The notes under the pieces: model-generated
The model's input: the letters and a program-made list of their open reading frames with translations, nothing else
Databases searched by the model: none
Told to the model about the DNA's origin: nothing
Translations under genes and position numbers: made by a program
DNA from: WLMZ01 sp031410915
GTDB taxonomy: Bacteria > Actinomycetota > Acidimicrobiia > Acidimicrobiales > Ilumatobacteraceae
Reading direction: 5' to 3'
Assembly: GCA_031410915.1 (NCBI GenBank)
Contig: JANNZY010000037.1
Span: 68,157 to 132,156, forward strand
Length of the DNA stretch: 64,000 nucleotides
Shown: positions 50,517 through 57,746 of the stretch, piece by piece
Layout of the letters: each line of letters begins with the position of its first letter
How positions within the stretch are numbered: the stretch's first letter is position 1

Positions 50517-51761
50517 GTGAGATTCGGCGTGTTCTACGAGCAGCAGCTGCCCGGGCCATGGGGTGACGGGGACGAGGAGCGGTTGTTCCACGAATCGCTG
50601 GAGCAGGTCGCGCTGGCCGACCGTCTCGGCTTCGACAACGCGTGGGTCGTCGAGCACCACTTCTTGGAGGAGTACTCGCATTCGTCGGCGCCGGAAGTTT
50701 TCCTGGCCGCAGCAGCGGCGCGCACCGAGCGCATCCGCCTCGGCCACGGCATCCGCCACACGCCCCCGAACTACAACCATCCGGCGCGCACCGCCGAGGT
50801 TGTCGGCACGCTCGACATCATCAGCCACGGCCGGATGGAGTTCGGCATCGGGGAGGGCGCGACCCGCCTCGAGCTCGGCGGGTTCGGCATCGCCGCCAAG
50901 TCGAAGCGGGCGATGAGCCTGGAGGGTGGCGAGCAGGCCGCGAACATGATGGTGATGTCGCCGTATCCCGGCTTCGAGAGCGAGCACTTCTCGATGCCGT
51001 GCCGCAACATCGTGCCCAAGCCGGTGCAGAAGCCGCACCCGCCGATGTGGATCGCGTGCACCAACCGGCCGACGATCGAGGTGGCTGCGCAGAACGGTCT
51101 CGGCGCGCTCGCGTTCTCGTTCGTCGATCCGAAAGACGCAGAGCACTGGGTGCGCACGTACTACGACATCATTCGCAGCGAGGCGTGCGTGCCACTCGGG
51201 CACTCGGTCAACCCGAACATAGCGCTCGTGACGAGCTTCTCGATGCACGAGGACCGGGGCACGGCGATTCGTAACGGCCTGGAGGGTTTCGAGTTCTTCC
51301 GCTACGCGATCAACGCGTTGGTCGCCCACGACGCGAGACCGGGTCGGAGCACGTTGTGGGAGGACTTCCAGACGCAACGCGGCGAGGTGACGGAGAAGAT
51401 CGTGGGCCAGGCCGAGGCAATGGGCGACGAGTACGCGAGCGCGATCGGTACGCCCGACGACGCTCGCCGGCACCTGCGCCAACTGCAGGCGGCGGGCGTG
51501 GATCAGGTGATCTTCATCCAGCAGGCGGGCAAGAACCGCCATGAGGACATCTGCACGTCGTTGGAGATGTTCGCCACCGAGGTCATGCCCGAGTTCCACG
51601 CCGACGAGGCCGAGCGCGTGGCCGCCAAGCAGCGCGAGCTGGCCCCGTTCGTCGAGGCTGCACTCGCCCGCAAGCAGCGGATGCGACCGTTGGCCGACGA
51701 CGAGATCCCGGTCGTGCGGGCTTCGGTGGCGAAGGCTGTCGTGCCGGCCGAGGGCGTGTAG
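50517..51761 (+). CDS. Luciferase-like flavin/F420-dependent monooxygenase
   Basis: A 414-residue TIM-barrel protein of the bacterial luciferase family (LLM class). It shows DRLGFDNAWVVEHHFLEEYS, TERIRLGHGIRHTPPNYNHP, GTLDIISHGRMEFGIGEGAT and KPHPPMWIACTNRPTIEVAA. Members use FMNH2 or F420H2; the substrate is not evident. The GTG at 50517 has GAGGGGG six bases upstream. It is convergent with the ABC importer operon, only 20 bases apart at the 3' ends. As this family includes alkanesulfonate and nitrilotriacetate monooxygenases, a link to organosulfur use is possible (inference). Confidence 0.86.
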   Translation: MRFGVFYEQQLPGPWGDGDEERLFHESLEQVALADRLGFDNAWVVEHHFLEEYSHSSAPEVFLAAAAARTERIRLGHGIRHTPPNYNHPARTAEVVGTLDIISHGRMEFGIGEGATRLELGGFGIAAKSKRAMSLEGGEQAANMMVMSPYPGFESEHFSMPCRNIVPKPVQKPHPPMWIACTNRPTIEVAAQNGLGALAFSFVDPKDAEHWVRTYYDIIRSEACVPLGHSVNPNIALVTSFSMHEDRGTAIRNGLEGFEFFRYAINALVAHDARPGRSTLWEDFQTQRGEVTEKIVGQAEAMGDEYASAIGTPDDARRHLRQLQAAGVDQVIFIQQAGKNRHEDICTSLEMFATEVMPEFHADEAERVAAKQRELAPFVEAALARKQRMRPLADDEIPVVRASVAKAVVPAEGV

Positions 51762-51781
51762 CCGAGGTCGGCGGCGCTCGA

Positions 51782-52675
51782 TCAGCCGGCCGGGTCGACC
51801 AGGCCCCATCGCTTGCGCACGAAGCGCTCGAGGGTACCGAATACGACCGCATCGACGAGGATGCCGACGATCAGGATCACGATCATCGTGGACTGCAGAC
51901 CGGGCACGTCGAACAGATCGCGAGCGTTCTGCAGCCGAGCCCCGATCGAGAACACCTTGGGCACGATGACCAACAACTCGCCGGCGAGCAGGCTCCGCCA
52001 GGCGAACGCCCAGCCCTGCTTCAGGCCGCCGATCAGCGACGGCACCGAGGCCGGAAACGTGACGGTGCGATAGAGACCGAACCCCTTCGCGCCGAGCACC
52101 TTGCCGCCGCGCAGCAGCAGGGGCGAGACCTGATCGGACCCGCTGATCACACCATTGGCGATGGCCGGTGCCGCGCCGAGGACGAGCACGAAGGTGATCG
52201 CTCCCTCGGACAGCTTGAACAGCAGGATCGCGAGCGGGAACCAGGCGATCGACGGCATCGTCTGCAGCCCAGTGATGAACGAGCCGATCGCCACGCGCAG
52301 CACCTTCCAGCGTGAGACCAGCACGCCGACTGTGCCGCCGATCAGAACGGCGATCGCGAAGCCCGACGCAGCGCGTTGCATGGTGATCGCGATCGAGTCG
52401 GGGAGCTTGCCGTTGGCGGTGTCGGTCCACAGCCGCGACAGCACGTCGTGCGGCCACGGCAGGAGGTACTTCGGCTTCCAGTCGCTCCACACGACGAGGT
52501 ACCAGATGCCGAGTCCGACGCCGATCGCGGCGAGCTTGGGCCAGGTCGCGCTCCACAGCGCGTGGCCGAGGCTGCGACGTGGCTCGTGGGGGAACTCCAA
52601 CGCATCCAGGCCGGCGAGCTCGGCGTCGAGCGCCTCAGCATCAAGGTTGCGAACGTGGTTGGCGAGGTCAGTCAC
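51782..52675 (-). CDS. ABC transporter permease, NitT/TauT (SsuC) type
   Basis: Membrane subunit of an importer for nitrate, sulfonate, taurine or similar anions. The 297-residue product has about six helices and the cytoplasmic coupling loop (PASVPSLIGGLKQGWAFAWR) typical of SsuC/TauC, with TMPSIAWFPLAILLFKLSEG before it. An N-terminal 40-residue cytoplasmic segment precedes the first helix. It starts with GTG 52675, overlapping the ATPase stop by eight bases. It is the last gene of the three-gene operon with the ATPase and the binding protein. Confidence 0.9.
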   Translation of the reverse strand: MTDLANHVRNLDAEALDAELAGLDALEFPHEPRRSLGHALWSATWPKLAAIGVGLGIWYLVVWSDWKPKYLLPWPHDVLSRLWTDTANGKLPDSIAITMQRAASGFAIAVLIGGTVGVLVSRWKVLRVAIGSFITGLQTMPSIAWFPLAILLFKLSEGAITFVLVLGAAPAIANGVISGSDQVSPLLLRGGKVLGAKGFGLYRTVTFPASVPSLIGGLKQGWAFAWRSLLAGELLVIVPKVFSIGARLQNARDLFDVPGLQSTMIVILIVGILVDAVVFGTLERFVRKRWGLVDPAG

Positions 52676-53495
52676 GAGCGTGGCTCCGGACTTCTTCGTG
52701 CAACTCCGTGGTGATGGCTGCAGCGAGCTCGCTGACCGCGACGTCGTCGATGTGGCGGGGCCGGGGGAGTGTCACGTCGAAGGTCGCCTTGACCCGACCG
52801 GGCCGGCTGCTGAGCAACACGACTCGGTCGCCGAGGCGCACGGCCTCGCGAACGTCGTGGGTGACGAACAGGATCGTCAGCCCGTGCTCTCGCCACTGCC
52901 GTTCCAGCTCGTCGTGGAGCAGCTCGCGGGTGATCGCGTCGAGCGCGCCGAACGGTTCGTCCATCAACAAGACGTCCGCGTTCTGGGCGAGCGCTCGGGC
53001 GAGCGCGGCACGCTGGCGCATGCCCCCGGACAACTCGTGGGGGCGACGATCGGCGAAGCCCTCCAGATGTACGGATGCGAGCAACTCGTCGGCCCGACCC
53101 TTGCGCTCGTTGCGGGGCACACCGCGCAGTCGCAACGCTGTCGTGATGTTGTTGCGGATCGTGAGCCACGGGAACAGTGCTGACTCCTGGAACATGAGCC
53201 CGACTCGGCCTTCGACCGTCGCCGACCCGGTCGTGGGACGGTCGAGTCCGGCCAGGATGTTGAGCAGCGTGGACTTGCCGCAGCCGGAGGCGCCGAGCAG
53301 CGAGACCATCTCGCCGCGGCGCACGGTCAGGTCGACGCCGTCGAGCGCGAGGACGCGCTCGCGGCCGTGACCGAAGACCCGCGTCGCGCCGCGAACGGTG
53401 ACCGTGTTGTCGGACACGACCGGGCCCACCGCGACGGCGGGCTGGTCGACGGTGCCGCGATCGTCGATGCGAGTGCCGGGGTCGGTCAGGGTCAT
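52668..53495 (-). CDS. ABC transporter ATPase, NitT/TauT (SsuB) type
   Basis: ATP-binding subunit of the importer. The 275-residue protein has Walker A LLGASGCGKST, the Q-loop LMFQESALFPWLT, the ABC signature ELSGGMRQRAALARALAQNA, Walker B VLLMDEPFGALDA and the H-loop FVTHDVREAV. About 35 N-terminal residues precede the domain. ATG 53495 has GGAGGG seven bases upstream on the minus strand and overlaps the stop of the upstream binding-protein gene by four bases (ATGA). All motifs are intact. Confidence 0.94.
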   Translation of the reverse strand: MTLTDPGTRIDDRGTVDQPAVAVGPVVSDNTVTVRGATRVFGHGRERVLALDGVDLTVRRGEMVSLLGASGCGKSTLLNILAGLDRPTTGSATVEGRVGLMFQESALFPWLTIRNNITTALRLRGVPRNERKGRADELLASVHLEGFADRRPHELSGGMRQRAALARALAQNADVLLMDEPFGALDAITRELLHDELERQWREHGLTILFVTHDVREAVRLGDRVVLLSSRPGRVKATFDVTLPRPRHIDDVAVSELAAAITTELHEEVRSHARD

Positions 53496-54676
53496 GGTCC
53501 CTCCACGGGGTCGAGGCCGAGCTCGGCGAGCACCGAGTCCAGGATCGTCAGGTCGTAGATGCCGGTCAGGTCGACCGGGTCGAGCAGGCCGATGGCCTCG
53601 GCGTCCTTGGCCGATTCGGTCAGCGATGCCGCGATCGGATCGACCGTGAAGTGCAGGTTCGCCCAAGCGGCCTGGATCACCTCGTCCTGCAATGGCTTGT
53701 CGGTGATCTCGGCGATGCCGGCGTTGGTGGCTGCCTGCGCCGCGGCCGGGTCGGCGTCGATCGCGTCGATCGACGCGACGAGGCCCTTCAAGAGATTGGC
53801 GATCGTGTCCGAATGCTTCTCCAAGAACTCGGTCGTGACGATGAGGTGCGTGGTCACGTACTGGCCGTCCGGCCACAGATCGCGTTCGTCGACCAGGACC
53901 TTGCCGCCGCCTTCGAGGATCAGGCGCGTCGCCCACGGTTCGGGCACCCAGGCACCGACGATGGATCCGTCGATGAACGCGGCCAGCGTGTCAGCGTTGG
54001 CCTGGGGGAGCACGGAGACGTCACCGCCGCCGGCCGTGTCGGTCTCGAGGCCGTTGTCCTTCAGCCAACTGCGCAACGCGACGTCCTGCGTGCCGCCGAG
54101 CTGCGGCGAGGCGACGCTCTTGCCGCGCAGGTCATCAGGACCGTTGATCTCCGGCTTGACGACGAAGAACGCGCCGCCCGACGTGGTGCCGCTCACGATG
54201 CGGATGCCCTCGCCGCCGGTCTTGGCGAAGTAGTTGATGGCCGGATTCGGCCCGATGAAGCTGGCGTCGAGCGCACCGGAGGCGATGGCCTCGATGGCCT
54301 CCGGCCCGGCGTTGAACGCCGATGTCTCGAGCGTGACATTCGGGCCGAGGCTGTCCAGGAACAAGCCCTCCTGCAACCCGACCAGCGCCGGCGCGTGCGT
54401 GACGTTGGGGAAGTAGCCGAGCCGCAACGTGACCGGCTCCGACGAGGTCGTGTCCGCCGCAGCAGTCGTGTCCGGCGCTGCCGAGTCGGCGGGGACTGTG
54501 CTGTCGGCTGGTGCCGCCGTGTCGGCCGACGACACCGCCGTGCTGGACGCAGGCGCGGCCGTGGTCTCGCTGGAGGCCTTCGGATCGTCGGAGCCACAGG
54601 CGGCCAAGGCGATCAGGCCGGTGAGGGCGAGAGCGATGGTGGCAGGGCGACTGCACCAGCCACGGCGGGGGTTCAT
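53492..54676 (-). CDS. ABC transporter substrate-binding lipoprotein, NitT/TauT family
   Basis: The receptor of the importer. The 394-residue product has a lipoprotein signal peptide (TIALALTGLIALAAC, Cys27 after lipobox LAAC), an Ala/Ser/Thr/Asp-rich linker of about 45 residues, then the SsuA-type binding fold (LRLGYFPNVTHAPALVGLQE, GALDASFIGPNPAINYFAKT, VVKPEINGPDDLRGKSVASP, IVGAWVPEPWATRLILEGGG). The ligand is unknown; sulfonate, nitrate, bicarbonate and riboflavin precursors are all bound by relatives. ATG 54676 with GGAG nine bases before is preferred over a TTG at 54691. It is the first gene of the operon. Confidence 0.9.
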   Translation of the reverse strand: MNPRRGWCSRPATIALALTGLIALAACGSDDPKASSETTAAPASSTAVSSADTAAPADSTVPADSAAPDTTAAADTTSSEPVTLRLGYFPNVTHAPALVGLQEGLFLDSLGPNVTLETSAFNAGPEAIEAIASGALDASFIGPNPAINYFAKTGGEGIRIVSGTTSGGAFFVVKPEINGPDDLRGKSVASPQLGGTQDVALRSWLKDNGLETDTAGGGDVSVLPQANADTLAAFIDGSIVGAWVPEPWATRLILEGGGKVLVDERDLWPDGQYVTTHLIVTTEFLEKHSDTIANLLKGLVASIDAIDADPAAAQAATNAGIAEITDKPLQDEVIQAAWANLHFTVDPIAASLTESAKDAEAIGLLDPVDLTGIYDLTILDSVLAELGLDPVEGP

Positions 54677-54693
54677 GGGAATGGGCTCCAAAT

Positions 54694-54736
54694 CTGATCG
54701 GATTGGTCAAGATTAGAACACATCCAATCGGATTGG
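54694..54736 (-). promoter_or_regulatory. Tandem operator-like repeats upstream of the ABC importer operon
   Basis: On the minus strand the 13-mer CCAATCCGATTGG (54736-54724), an inverted repeat with a single central base, recurs as CCAATCCGATCAG (54706-54694), 30 bp away, about three helical turns. A TAATCT hexamer lies between them and a TTCCAA is 17 bases upstream of it, giving a weak promoter that both repeats would flank. The copies are identical over the first 10 bases. Confidence 0.5.
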
Positions 54737-54938
54737 AAATCCCTTCCACAACCTGACACGCGTTTTGCGCTGATCATTCGGTGCCGGTCGACACCCAGAT
54801 CGGGCAGGGCTCGAGCCATCACCTCCATCTGGGCGCCGATGAATGCGACTGTGAGCTGCTGTGACGCCCAGAAAGAGACCCGCGGGCAGTCGAACGCGAC
54901 GAGGCCGAGCGAAGCGATGAGTTCCGGGGCGGCGGGTG
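54737..54938. other. Intergenic region between the ABC operon and the methyltransferase gene
   Basis: Both neighbours lie on the minus strand: the methyltransferase gene ends at 54939 and the ABC operon starts below 54692. This stretch carries short frames on both strands without ribosome sites or recognisable proteins. No hairpin terminator with a clear T-run was seen. Besides the repeats at 54694-54736, no feature is apparent. Confidence 0.4.
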
Positions 54939-55760
54939 TTACCGCTCGTCGAGGGCGCAACGCGTGTACACGTCGATGCGTACGTCGAGCCGTACGGTGC
55001 CAACCGCATCCACGAACGCCGCGACTCGCTCGGGGATGGCGGTCCACCAGTACGGCGTCATCGCCAACAGGCTGCGGCGGAGTTCGGACGTGAACAGGTC
55101 GACATCGGCGGTGACCCGAGTGGTCGCGATCGGAGCGCACGGATGCACGATCTCGTCGTGGGGACGCGGGTCGTCGTACAGCGCCGCAACGACTTCGCGC
55201 AGATGCTCGGCCGACGGTGTCGCCACGACCGCGACGCCGGCGGGGCGCAGCACACGAGCCATCTCGGCGAACTCCCGGGGCGAGAAAACGTTGACGACGA
55301 CGTCGAAGGCGCCTTCGAAGAACGGGAGATCTGCGGCCGACGCGACGGCGAAGCGACAGGCTGCGCCGTCATCGACCTTCGACTCGCGCTTGGCTGCGAG
55401 ACGGACGGCCGGTTTGGAGATGTCGATGCCCCACCCGTCGCACGCGGCCGCCTCGACGGCTGCGCGCAGGTAGCTGCCCTCGCCACAACCGACGTCGAGG
55501 ATCGTGCGGGGCTGCACGCCGGCAACCGTGGCGGCGACAGCATCGATCAGCGGCGCGTAGATGCCGGCGTCGAAGACAGCGCGCCGGGCACGGATCATCG
55601 CGTCGTCGTCGCCGTGTTCGCGGCCCTTCAGCCGGCCACCACGCAGCAGGTTCACGTAGCCCTCGCGTGCCCGGTCGTAGTGGTGCCCGGCCGCGCACGA
55701 ATACGACGCCGCGACCTCCTTGAGCGCGTGCGCGCAGACAGGGCAGCGATAGAGCGGCAC
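54939..55760 (-). CDS. RlmA-like rRNA guanine-N1 methyltransferase
   Basis: A 273-residue class I SAM methyltransferase with an N-terminal zinc-binding motif (CPVCAHAL followed by YSCAAGHHYDRAREGYVNLL). It also has the SAM loop ILDVGCGEGSYL, FEGAFDVVVNVFSPREFAEM and VLRPAGVAVVATPSAEHLRE. This combination is typical of RlmA, which methylates G745/G748 of 23S rRNA; some homologues (TlrB) give macrolide resistance, but that cannot be inferred here. GTG 55760 is the start. It is divergent from folP with 24 bases between the starts. Confidence 0.84.
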   Translation of the reverse strand: MPLYRCPVCAHALKEVAASYSCAAGHHYDRAREGYVNLLRGGRLKGREHGDDDAMIRARRAVFDAGIYAPLIDAVAATVAGVQPRTILDVGCGEGSYLRAAVEAAACDGWGIDISKPAVRLAAKRESKVDDGAACRFAVASAADLPFFEGAFDVVVNVFSPREFAEMARVLRPAGVAVVATPSAEHLREVVAALYDDPRPHDEIVHPCAPIATTRVTADVDLFTSELRRSLLAMTPYWWTAIPERVAAFVDAVGTVRLDVRIDVYTRCALDER

Positions 55761-55770
55761 GCCGGAACCC

Positions 55771-55776
55771 TACGCT
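55771..55776 (+). promoter_or_regulatory. TACGCT -10-like element before folP
   Basis: TACGCT is followed by eight bases and then GTG 55785, without a ribosome site. This fits a leaderless folP transcript; the -35 position has no good match. Confidence 0.3.
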
Positions 55777-55784
55777 GCAGCTTC

Positions 55785-56642
55785 GTGTGGGAACTTCGAT
55801 CACGACGGGGTTGGACGATGCGTTGGAGCGGCTGTGCCGTGATGGGCATCGTCAACGTCACGCCGGATTCGTTCTCCGACGGAGGTCAGTTCCTGGACCT
55901 CGACGCTGCTGTGGCCCACGGCCTCCTCCTGGCCGGACAGGGAGCGATGATCGTCGACATCGGTGGTGAGTCGACCCGCCCGGGATCGACGGGCGTGGAT
56001 CTCGACACCGAGTTGTCGCGGGTGATCCCGGTGATCGAGCGCCTCGTGCCTCTGCTCGCCTCGGTGGGCACCGGCGATGTGCGAATCAGCATCGACACAC
56101 GCAAGCCCACCGTTGCGGCAGCCGCCATCGCCGCGGGAGCGTCAATCGTGAACGACATCACGGCGCTGGAGGATCCCGAAATGGTCGCGGTGTGCGCGGA
56201 CGCAGGCGTGCCCGCCGTGCTCGTGCACATGCAGGGCACGCCCGAGGACATGCAGCTCGATCCACGCTACGACGACGTCGTCGGCGAAGTCAGCGCGTTC
56301 CTCGACGATCGCGCGTCGGCGGGTATGCGCGCCGGCGTGCCGTCGGTGCTCGTCGATCCGGGCATCGGCTTCGGCAAGACGCTGCAGCACAACGTCGCGC
56401 TGCTCCGAGCGCTGCCCCTCGGCCTGGCTCACCCGGTGCTCGTCGGGGCATCGCGCAAACGATTGATCCAGACCCTCGCCGGGCTCGAGGCGTCCGCCGA
56501 TCGTGATGCCGGCAGTGTCGCCGTGCATCTCTTCGCGGCGCGTCGCGGTGCAGCGATGGTGCGTGCGCACGACGTTGCGGCGCACATCCAGGCGCTGGCG
56601 ATCGCGGCCGCGCTCGAGCCGACAACTGGTCAGCCGAGCTGA
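55785..56642 (+). CDS. folP: Dihydropteroate synthase FolP
   Basis: Joins 6-hydroxymethyl-dihydropterin pyrophosphate with p-aminobenzoate in folate synthesis, the target of sulfonamides. The 285-residue product has MGIVNVTPDSFSDGG, IVDIGGESTRPGS, SIDTRKPTV, IVNDITAL, VLVDPGIGFGKT and GASRKRLIQ, all diagnostic. GTG 55785 is taken because it gives the usual preceding strand; ATG 55818 would start just before MGIVNV. Its stop overlaps the convergent HIT gene by 13 bases. Other folate genes are not present in the window. Confidence 0.94.
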   Translation: MWELRSRRGWTMRWSGCAVMGIVNVTPDSFSDGGQFLDLDAAVAHGLLLAGQGAMIVDIGGESTRPGSTGVDLDTELSRVIPVIERLVPLLASVGTGDVRISIDTRKPTVAAAAIAAGASIVNDITALEDPEMVAVCADAGVPAVLVHMQGTPEDMQLDPRYDDVVGEVSAFLDDRASAGMRAGVPSVLVDPGIGFGKTLQHNVALLRALPLGLAHPVLVGASRKRLIQTLAGLEASADRDAGSVAVHLFAARRGAAMVRAHDVAAHIQALAIAAALEPTTGQPS

Positions 56643-57025
56643 TCGCGGATCGCCTGCGCGCTGGACTCGAGCGCGTCGCGATCGATGGACGCAGCAGCGT
56701 TGGCGAAGTTGAGCTGACCCATGTTCGTGGTCGGAATGAGGTGGATGTGGGCGTGGGGCACCTCGTAGCCGGCGATGATCATGCCGACGCGGTCACAGGC
56801 GAAGGCACGCTGTTGGGCCTGGCCGACGCGATGGCTGACGGCGAACAGATGCCCTGCCAACTCCGGCGAGCAGTCGACCCAGTGGTCGACCTCCTCGATC
56901 GGCACGACGAGGGCATGGCCGTGGGCGAGCGGGTTGATCGACATGAACACGACGCAGTGCTCGTCGCGATGCACGAACGTTCCGGGGATCTCGCCGTCGA
57001 TGATGCGGGTGAAGATGGTTGGCAT
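56630..57025 (-). CDS. HIT-family protein (HinT-like)
   Basis: A 131-residue HIT protein, shorter than the one at 32077. TIFTRIIDGEIPGTFVHRDE is the typical HinT-like start; INPLAHGHALVVPIEEVDHW and the triad EVPHAHIHLIPTT follow. Relatives hydrolyse nucleoside phosphoramidates such as AMP-lysine. ATG 57025 begins the conserved part; upstream in-frame starts as far as 57199 would add unrelated residues across the divergent pgsA start. It is convergent with folP by a 13-base overlap. Confidence 0.88.
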   Translation of the reverse strand: MPTIFTRIIDGEIPGTFVHRDEHCVVFMSINPLAHGHALVVPIEEVDHWVDCSPELAGHLFAVSHRVGQAQQRAFACDRVGMIIAGYEVPHAHIHLIPTTNMGQLNFANAAASIDRDALESSAQAIRDQLG

Positions 57026-57101
57026 GATCAACCGGCGCACCCGGACCATGCGTCGGACCCGGATCGTGGTGGCGTACCCATGTCCCGACTGTAGGCCCAT
57101 G

Positions 57102-57107
57102 TACAGT
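57102..57107 (+). promoter_or_regulatory. TACAGT -10-like element, 6 bases before pgsA GTG
   Basis: TACAGT is followed by TCGGTC and then GTG 57114, matching the leaderless pattern. It overlaps the alternative ATG at 57099, which it would exclude from the transcript. A -35 is not clear. Confidence 0.4.
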
Positions 57108-57113
57108 TCGGTC

Positions 57114-57746
57114 GTGACGTCCGAGGAGTCCACGGCAGCGACGACGAACCGCATCCTCACCGTGCCGAACGTCATGTCGCTCATCCGCCTCGGATGCATC
57201 CCGATCTTTCTCTACATGTTGTTCGGTCGTGACAATCGGGCGGGCGCAGCGTGGATCCTCGGCGGGCTCGGCGCGACCGACTGGATCGACGGATATGTGG
57301 CGCGGCGGTTCAACCAGGTCAGCGAGCTGGGCAAGGTGCTCGATCCAACAGCCGACCGGTTGATGTTCATCGTCGGCCTTGGCGCCTTGATCATCGATCA
57401 CGCCGGACCGGCCTGGTTCTACTGGGCCGTGCTGGTGCGCGAAGCGCTGTTCGGCGGCACGGTGCTCATCGCCACGCTGGCGGGCATGAAGCGATTCGAC
57501 GTCACGTACCTGGGCAAGCTGGCAACGTTCCTGCTGATGTTCGCCATCCCAGGTCTGTTGATCGGATCGTCAGATCTCGGCATCGCTCGGCTGTTCGAGG
57601 TCGCCGGCTGGCTGTTGGCCATCCCCGGCCTGGCCATCAGCTACTGGACCGCGATCACCTACATCCCGGTCCTGCGCCGCAACCTGCGTGAGGGACGCAG
57701 CGAGCGGGCCGCGGGCCACCTGCGTGGCGAGGCGCCGCTGCCGTGA
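57114..57746 (+). CDS. pgsA: CDP-diacylglycerol-glycerol-3-phosphate phosphatidyltransferase-like protein
   Basis: Probable phosphatidylglycerophosphate synthase: CDP-diacylglycerol + glycerol-3-phosphate to PGP, the committed step to phosphatidylglycerol and cardiolipin. The 210-residue membrane protein has the full CDP-alcohol motif DWIDGYVARRFNQVSELGKV followed by LDPTADR, with all four Asp and the Arg that the 34684 gene lacks. Six membrane helices are predicted. GTG 57114 is preferred over ATG 57099 because of the -10-like element between. It overlaps the following nucleotidyltransferase gene (GTGA). The mycobacterial counterpart is PgsA2, also near gcvH-garA. Confidence 0.9.
   Translation: MTSEESTAATTNRILTVPNVMSLIRLGCIPIFLYMLFGRDNRAGAAWILGGLGATDWIDGYVARRFNQVSELGKVLDPTADRLMFIVGLGALIIDHAGPAWFYWAVLVREALFGGTVLIATLAGMKRFDVTYLGKLATFLLMFAIPGLLIGSSDLGIARLFEVAGWLLAIPGLAISYWTAITYIPVLRRNLREGRSERAAGHLRGEAPLP

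Noticed and set aside
54839..55093. Short plus-strand frame upstream of folP
   Set aside because: Overlaps the RlmA-like gene on the other strand and has no similarity; the methyltransferase is clear.
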